In this document: piece by piece, positions 60,122 to 64,000 of the stretch
How positions within the stretch are numbered: position 1 is the stretch's first letter
Layout of the letters: every line of letters starts with the position of its first letter
NCBI GenBank assembly: GCA_964389365.1
Contig: CAYMDO010000002.1
Coordinates: 40,267-104,266 of the forward strand
Length of the DNA: 64,000 bases
Direction of reading: 5' to 3'
Origin: UBA993 sp964389365
Lineage (GTDB): Bacteria > Bacillota > Dethiobacteria > DTU022
Program-made: the position numbers and the translations under genes
The notes under the pieces: generated by a model
What the model was told of the DNA's origin: nothing
Seen by the model: the letters and a program-made list of their open reading frames with translations, nothing else
Database searches by the model: none

Positions 60122-61912
60122 GTGCAAGAACTGAAAAGCATTCAGGGTTTTTTGCAGCAGGCAACCAGCGCATTCGCCGGCGTGGTTGATATCGAAATTG
60201 GCGTTATCAGCAAAGATTTGGAAGTAATCGCAGGCAGCGGCTATTTCGAAAAAGAGGTCGGCGCCATCTACGATGAAGGCTGTATGACTCACCGTATTCT
60301 CACGTCTCCCGGCGACGATTCAATTTTTGTTGAGAACACCGCTCATGCGGTTTGCTGTAAAAATTGCCTTTATGCCGGCCGCTGTGATGTTCTGGCTTTT
60401 TTAATGCAGCCGATCACTTACAGCGGTCAAAAAATTGGCACCGTATCGCTTCTGGCTCTCAACGAACAGCACCGGCGCAAACTATTGAACCACTATGATA
60501 AAATGCAGGATTTCCTCAATAAGCTTATTAACATGATTTATATTTCTTTCAATGAAAAAAAGATGGAAGCCAGGATCACGAGCCTGATGAACCAGTTTAA
60601 AGACGTGATCAACTCGGTCTATGAGGGTATTATTGCTGTCAACCGGCAGGGCAGTATCACCAATATAAACAGGGCGGCCGGTGAGCTGTTGGGTCTGGAA
60701 GAGAAATTGAAGCAGGGGCACCATGTTACGACCCTCTTTCCTGATTTTGACCTCGATCAGGAAGTTTCCAACAGCGAAGTTGAAAGCGGGCAGTATTACA
60801 GCAGGGAGCTGGCCTATAACGGGCCGGAACGTAAAAATTTAAGGCTGTGCTACAACGTAACCCTGATGCATGAAGAAGGGCGTGTTTCGGGGGCGGTTAT
60901 CTCCTTCAAGCGCAGGGAGGAGGTTGAGGAGCTGGCCAGCAGGATTATGAAGGCAAATACAAAGAGTACTTTTTCAAGCATTGTCGGTACCGGCACCGAA
61001 ATCAGCAGCATTAAAAATAAAATGCAGCTGGTGGCAGCTACCGATTCAACCATTTTGATCAGGGGCGAAACAGGTACCGGGAAAAGCATATTTGCCCGTG
61101 CTATTCATGAGGAAAGCCCCCGCTGCAATAACGCCTTTGTGGCGATCAGCTGTGCTGCCATACCCGCGCCCCTGCTCGAATCAGAGTTATTCGGTTACGA
61201 AGAAGGGGCTTTTACCGGGGCTCGCAAAGGTGGAAAACCGGGCAAATTCGAGCTGGCTCATGGCGGAACCATCTTTTTGGATGAAATCGGCGATATGCCG
61301 CTGGAATTTCAGGTCAAGCTGTTAAATGTTATCGAAAACAAGACGATTGCCAGGATCGGCGGAGTTTCGTTCCGTGATGTGGATGTGCGCATTATTGCGG
61401 CTACCAACCGTGACTTGGAGAGCCTGATCAGTGCGGGCAAATTCAGGGAAGACCTGTACTACCGGATAAATGTCATTCCCTTTACCCTGCCGGTTTTACG
61501 CGAGCGAAAGGATGATATTTTACTGCTGATGCACCATTTCCTTGATTATTACTCCGGTCACCTGGAGAAAAGAATCGTCGGTTTTCGCGAGGATGCCCGG
61601 GAGGCGCTTTTAGCCTATCCCTGGCCGGGTAATGTGCGCGAGCTGGAAAATGCGGTTGAATATGCAGTCAACATTGAGGCCGACTCAAGGATTGCCAGGA
61701 ACAGCCTGCCGGAAAGGATTTTGGCCTTTTTCAGCAACAGTGGGGCTGCGGATCCGGAAGATTTGGATACCCTCGGAAACAGGGCTATTAAAGCTGCTCT
61801 TTTAAAATACGGCTATTCCACCATCGGTAAGGAGAAAGCGGCCCTGGCCCTGGGTATCAGCCGGGCTACGCTCTACCGGAAGCTGAAAGAGATGCCGGCC
61901 GGAATGTCTTAA
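60122..61912 (+). CDS. Sigma-54-dependent transcriptional activator with Cys-containing sensor and PAS
   Basis: 596 residues from GTG 60122 behind GGAGAGGAG. Residues 1-135 form a GAF/PocR-like sensor with a Cys group (CCKNCLYAGRC) that could hold metal, heme, corrinoid or an Fe-S cluster. A PAS domain follows (about 155-275). The AAA+ core has Walker A GETGTGKS, GAFTGA for sigma-54 contact, and Walker B TIFLDEIGD. A Fis-type helix-turn-helix ends the protein (KAALALGISRATLYRKLKEM). It lies directly upstream of a region with inverted repeats and a -24/-12 promoter driving a BCCT transporter, its likely target. Confidence 0.95.
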   Translation: MQELKSIQGFLQQATSAFAGVVDIEIGVISKDLEVIAGSGYFEKEVGAIYDEGCMTHRILTSPGDDSIFVENTAHAVCCKNCLYAGRCDVLAFLMQPITYSGQKIGTVSLLALNEQHRRKLLNHYDKMQDFLNKLINMIYISFNEKKMEARITSLMNQFKDVINSVYEGIIAVNRQGSITNINRAAGELLGLEEKLKQGHHVTTLFPDFDLDQEVSNSEVESGQYYSRELAYNGPERKNLRLCYNVTLMHEEGRVSGAVISFKRREEVEELASRIMKANTKSTFSSIVGTGTEISSIKNKMQLVAATDSTILIRGETGTGKSIFARAIHEESPRCNNAFVAISCAAIPAPLLESELFGYEEGAFTGARKGGKPGKFELAHGGTIFLDEIGDMPLEFQVKLLNVIENKTIARIGGVSFRDVDVRIIAATNRDLESLISAGKFREDLYYRINVIPFTLPVLRERKDDILLLMHHFLDYYSGHLEKRIVGFREDAREALLAYPWPGNVRELENAVEYAVNIEADSRIARNSLPERILAFFSNSGAADPEDLDTLGNRAIKAALLKYGYSTIGKEKAALALGISRATLYRKLKEMPAGMS

Positions 61913-61913
61913 A

Positions 61914-61930
61914 ATGAGAATAAATCTCAT
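61914..61930. promoter_or_regulatory. Candidate enhancer site 1 for the sigma-54 activator
   Basis: Perfect inverted repeat ATGAGA-5-TCTCAT, 160-180 bases before the -24/-12 promoter and beginning two bases after the activator stop. A further half-site (CGAGAA, 61933-61938) follows. Confidence 0.6.
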
Positions 61931-61992
61931 AACGAGAAACAACAAGTTTAATTAACCGCGCAGGTATTTCTGAATATTTAGCAAAGCCATAA

Positions 61993-62007
61993 TTCTTATA
62001 ATGAGAA
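61993..62007. promoter_or_regulatory. Candidate enhancer site 2 for the sigma-54 activator
   Basis: TTCTTAT-1-ATGAGAA, an inverted repeat with one mismatch that shares the ATGAGA half-site with site 1. About 90 bases before the -24 element. Confidence 0.55.
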
Positions 62008-62093
62008 CAACTCCTTCAGCTGCCGCGGCCCGGAAGTTTTTCTTTATGCCTATAAATCAGCCTTAAAAACTCTTTCCGACCGGATGCCTGATT

Positions 62094-62108
62094 TGGCACA
62101 ACTATTGC
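62094..62108 (+). promoter_or_regulatory. Sigma-54 (-24/-12) promoter
   Basis: TGGCAC, five bases, TTGC: an exact match to the core sigma-54 consensus. It lies 160 bases before the BCCT gene. Confidence 0.85.
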
Positions 62109-62202
62109 GTTTGATTGAAATTATAAAAGTCAGCCTGTTTCACAGCTTATGCAAACAGTTTTAAATACAAAATCATTCCAGATGGTTAAATGGAGGTGGT
62201 CT

Positions 62203-62229
62203 ATGCCGGCCAGCCGGTTTTTCATGTAA
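62203..62229 (+). CDS. Possible 8-codon leader peptide
   Basis: ATG with GGAGGT five bases upstream (62192-62197) reads MPASRFFM and stops, within the transcript leader 38 bases before the BCCT start. It could be a translational leader or chance. Confidence 0.3.
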   Translation: MPASRFFM

Positions 62230-62266
62230 CTCCAGTTGTGCAGAATATATTAAAGGAGGTTTTATT

Positions 62267-63832
62267 GTGGAAAAAGTCGGCAGTATCTATACAAAACCAA
62301 CATTTTTAGTTGCATTGGTGGTTATGCTGATTTTTGTAATTTTGGGCGTTGCCATGCCTGAAGCTTTTGGGACTGCGGCAGGTGCGGCTTTTGACTATAT
62401 GATTGCTTCCTGGGGATGGTCTTTTATCCTTATTACTAGTTTTTTCCTGTTTATAATCGTTTTCCTGCTTCTCAGCCCGGTTGGCGAGATTAAACTTGGT
62501 GATGACGATGAAAAACCGGCATACAGCAACGAAGTCTGGTTTGCCATGCTTTTCAGCTGCGGCATGGGGATCGGCCTGCTTTTTTGGGGCGTTTCCGAGC
62601 CGATCTGGCACTATATGTGGCCGCCGCTTGGCGAAGCAGGCACCTCGGGGACAATACATGTGGCTATGCGTTACGCATTCTTCCACTGGGGTTTCCACCC
62701 CTGGGCGATCTATGCGGTGGTTGCTGGATCCCTTGCTTATTTCTCTTACCGTAAAGGTTTGCCGATGCTGCTTAGTTCCTGCCTGGAGCCAATTTTAGGC
62801 CGTAAGGGTATTGAAGGCCCCTGGGGTGTGTTGGTTAATATCCTCGGTGTTTTTGCTACCCTTTTTGGCCTGGCGACATCTCTCGGCCTAGGGGCAATGC
62901 AGATTGCTGCCGGCCTGGAATCGCTCTTTGGTATTCCCAGCGGCCCGGTCAGCTGGATTGTAATTGTTGTCGTGGTTACGGCAGCAGCGGTTGTCTCAAC
63001 CGCTACCGGTATCGATCGCGGCATTAAGTGGCTCAGCCAGCTCAACATTGTCGTAGCCGGATTATTGATGCTGCTGGTCTTTATCGTCGGCCCGACGCTA
63101 TTTATTCTTAACCTGATGACCCACTCAATCGGCGATTACCTGCAAAATATCGTCTACATGTCTTTCGGGCTTGATGCAGCCGGGGAAAACACTGAAGGCT
63201 GGTACGGCGCCTGGACTATCTTTTACTGGGCCTGGTGGATTGCCTGGGCGCCTTTTGTCGGCACATTTATTGCCCGTATTTCGCGAGGCCGCACCATACG
63301 TAACTTTATTGTCGGGGTGATGCTGGTTCCGGTAGCGGTCAGCGTGGTCTGGTTCTCCGTTTTTGGCGGCTCAGCCCTCTGGATGGAGCATTTTGGCGGC
63401 GGCGGCATCGGAGAAGCGGTATCGGCTGACTCCGCTATGGGCTTTTTTGCCCTTTTGCAAAACCTGCCCTGGGCCGGGCTGCTGACCGTGGTGGCCATGT
63501 TCTCCGTGGCGGTTTTCTTTATCACCTCATCTGACTCCGGAACTTATGTTAACGGCATGCTGACCTCAGGCGGGGATCCCAACCCGCCATTGCCCCTCCG
63601 GCTTATTTGGGGAGTGCTGGAAGGCGTTATCGCCGCCATTTTGCTGTTCACAGGCGGCTTAAGCGCCCTGCAGACATCTTCAATTGTCGGCGGTTTCCCG
63701 TTCATGATTGTCATGGTGCTGATGACCTACTGCCTGGTTAAGTCACTGTTTGTGGAACTGCGCGAAGGCACGCTACCGCTGGAGAAAAAGCGGATAAGGG
63801 ATGTTTTGAAAGAACTGCAAGCCGGAAAATAA
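62267..63832 (+). CDS. BCCT-family betaine/choline/carnitine transporter
   Basis: 521 residues, twelve helices. SNEVWFAMLFSCGMGIGLLFWGVSEP is the BCCT core (given here in part: GMGIGLLFWGVSEP), and the substrate box WTIFYWAWWIAWAPFVGTF is split over helix 8 with the conserved Trp cage. GTG 62267 follows AAAGGAGG. The C-terminal tail is short, lacking the long osmosensing extension of BetP-type proteins, so it is probably a catabolic importer. It is controlled by the sigma-54 promoter and followed by a corrinoid-protein gene. Confidence 0.95.
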   Translation: MEKVGSIYTKPTFLVALVVMLIFVILGVAMPEAFGTAAGAAFDYMIASWGWSFILITSFFLFIIVFLLLSPVGEIKLGDDDEKPAYSNEVWFAMLFSCGMGIGLLFWGVSEPIWHYMWPPLGEAGTSGTIHVAMRYAFFHWGFHPWAIYAVVAGSLAYFSYRKGLPMLLSSCLEPILGRKGIEGPWGVLVNILGVFATLFGLATSLGLGAMQIAAGLESLFGIPSGPVSWIVIVVVVTAAAVVSTATGIDRGIKWLSQLNIVVAGLLMLLVFIVGPTLFILNLMTHSIGDYLQNIVYMSFGLDAAGENTEGWYGAWTIFYWAWWIAWAPFVGTFIARISRGRTIRNFIVGVMLVPVAVSVVWFSVFGGSALWMEHFGGGGIGEAVSADSAMGFFALLQNLPWAGLLTVVAMFSVAVFFITSSDSGTYVNGMLTSGGDPNPPLPLRLIWGVLEGVIAAILLFTGGLSALQTSSIVGGFPFMIVMVLMTYCLVKSLFVELREGTLPLEKKRIRDVLKELQAGK

Positions 63833-63886
63833 AGAGGTACAATTGCTATTATGCCAGAGTTCGAGAGTTAAGAGTTAAGGCATCGT

Positions 63887-63914
63887 CCGCCGGATGCATT
63901 AATGCATCCGGCGG
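63887..63914 (+). terminator. Palindrome/terminator after the BCCT gene
   Basis: A perfect 28-base palindrome (half-site CCGCCGGATGCATT) followed by TTTG. Strong hairpin with a short T run. Partial read-through into the corrinoid gene is possible. Confidence 0.6.
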
Positions 63915-63963
63915 TTTGTGCCGCTCAATAAAAAAAGAATAATCAGAAAGGAGCTTTTAATTG

Positions 63964-64000
63964 ATGGCAGATTTTGAAACCTTGGCGGGAGCCATTATTG
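63964..64000 (+). CDS. Corrinoid protein (MttC/MtbC-like), 5' end only
   Basis: Twelve codons are visible (MADFETLAGAII), cut by the window edge. The opening matches the helical N-terminal cap of methyltransferase corrinoid proteins, which carry the cobamide between an MttB-type and a second methyltransferase. AAAGGAG lies at 63947-63953; TTG 63961 is an alternative start. Assignment rests on the first residues and on context only. Confidence 0.55.
   Translation, partial: MADFETLAGAII

Overview
The window looks like chromosome from an anaerobic Firmicute of the Clostridia type. The evidence is strong AGGAGG-type ribosome binding sites with frequent GTG and TTG starts, Firmicute-restricted small families (DUF1659, DUF2922, YvrJ, DUF554), ferredoxin and acyl-CoA dehydrogenase genes, corrinoid methyltransferase genes and a sigma-54 activator of the kind common in Peptococcaceae and relatives. 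Species cannot be named from sequence reading alone. GC content appears close to 50 percent. No rRNA, CRISPR array or intact insertion sequence was found.

Layout. 1-2.3 kb: two ABC-2 exporter permeases. 2.5-8.9 kb: DUF554 membrane protein, acyl-CoA dehydrogenase, a helix-turn-helix/ferredoxin protein, agmatine deiminase, and an aromatic pair (DAHP synthase, PheA). 9-15.6 kb: ATP-grasp ligase, DUF5661 protein, M20 amidohydrolase, LapA-like coiled-coil protein, amidase, HD protein and a ComK-like protein. The amidase and the ComK-like gene both appear to start at an ATA codon. 15.6-17.2 kb: a YvrJ/DUF2922/DUF1659 cassette with a SPOR-tailed cell-wall amidase. 17.6-20.5 kb: UbiA prenyltransferase, dolichol/phytol-kinase-like protein and geranylgeranyl reductase, a possible prenyl-lipid pathway. 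20.6-28.2 kb: a reverse-strand exopolysaccharide-type operon (processive GT2, HEAT protein, receiver domain lacking its phospho-acceptor Asp, an unknown protein, a glycosidase-like lipoprotein) with a divergent GH18 protein.

28.3-31.5 kb is an accessory scar zone: a truncated NCS2 permease, ftcD, one tRNA-Val with promoter and terminator, a group II intron 5' fragment directly after that terminator, a SecB-like C-terminal fragment, a transposase-like scrap and an internally deleted methyltransferase remnant. 31.5-44.5 kb: zinc ABC transporter, a GGDEF/HD-GYP sensor, carbamate kinase, mnmA, a cobalt/nickel ECF transporter with two extracytoplasmic accessory proteins, and a nitrilase-family protein. 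44.5-55.6 kb: DUF418 protein, CoA-transferase, TPP enzyme, SDR, XdhC-like protein, 5'-nucleotidase, a non-pyrrolysine MttB-family methyltransferase and a class IV aminotransferase. 55.7-60 kb: zinc-ribbon protein, TatC, an 18-repeat MORN protein and an aminoacyl-tRNA deacylase.

The right edge (60.1-64 kb) is the clearest regulatory unit. A PAS/AAA+ sigma-54 activator is followed by inverted repeats suited to enhancer binding, a near-perfect -24/-12 promoter, a BCCT transporter and the start of a corrinoid-protein gene. With the MttB-family gene at 53 kb, this suggests uptake and corrinoid-dependent demethylation of a quaternary amine such as glycine betaine. That substrate is inference.
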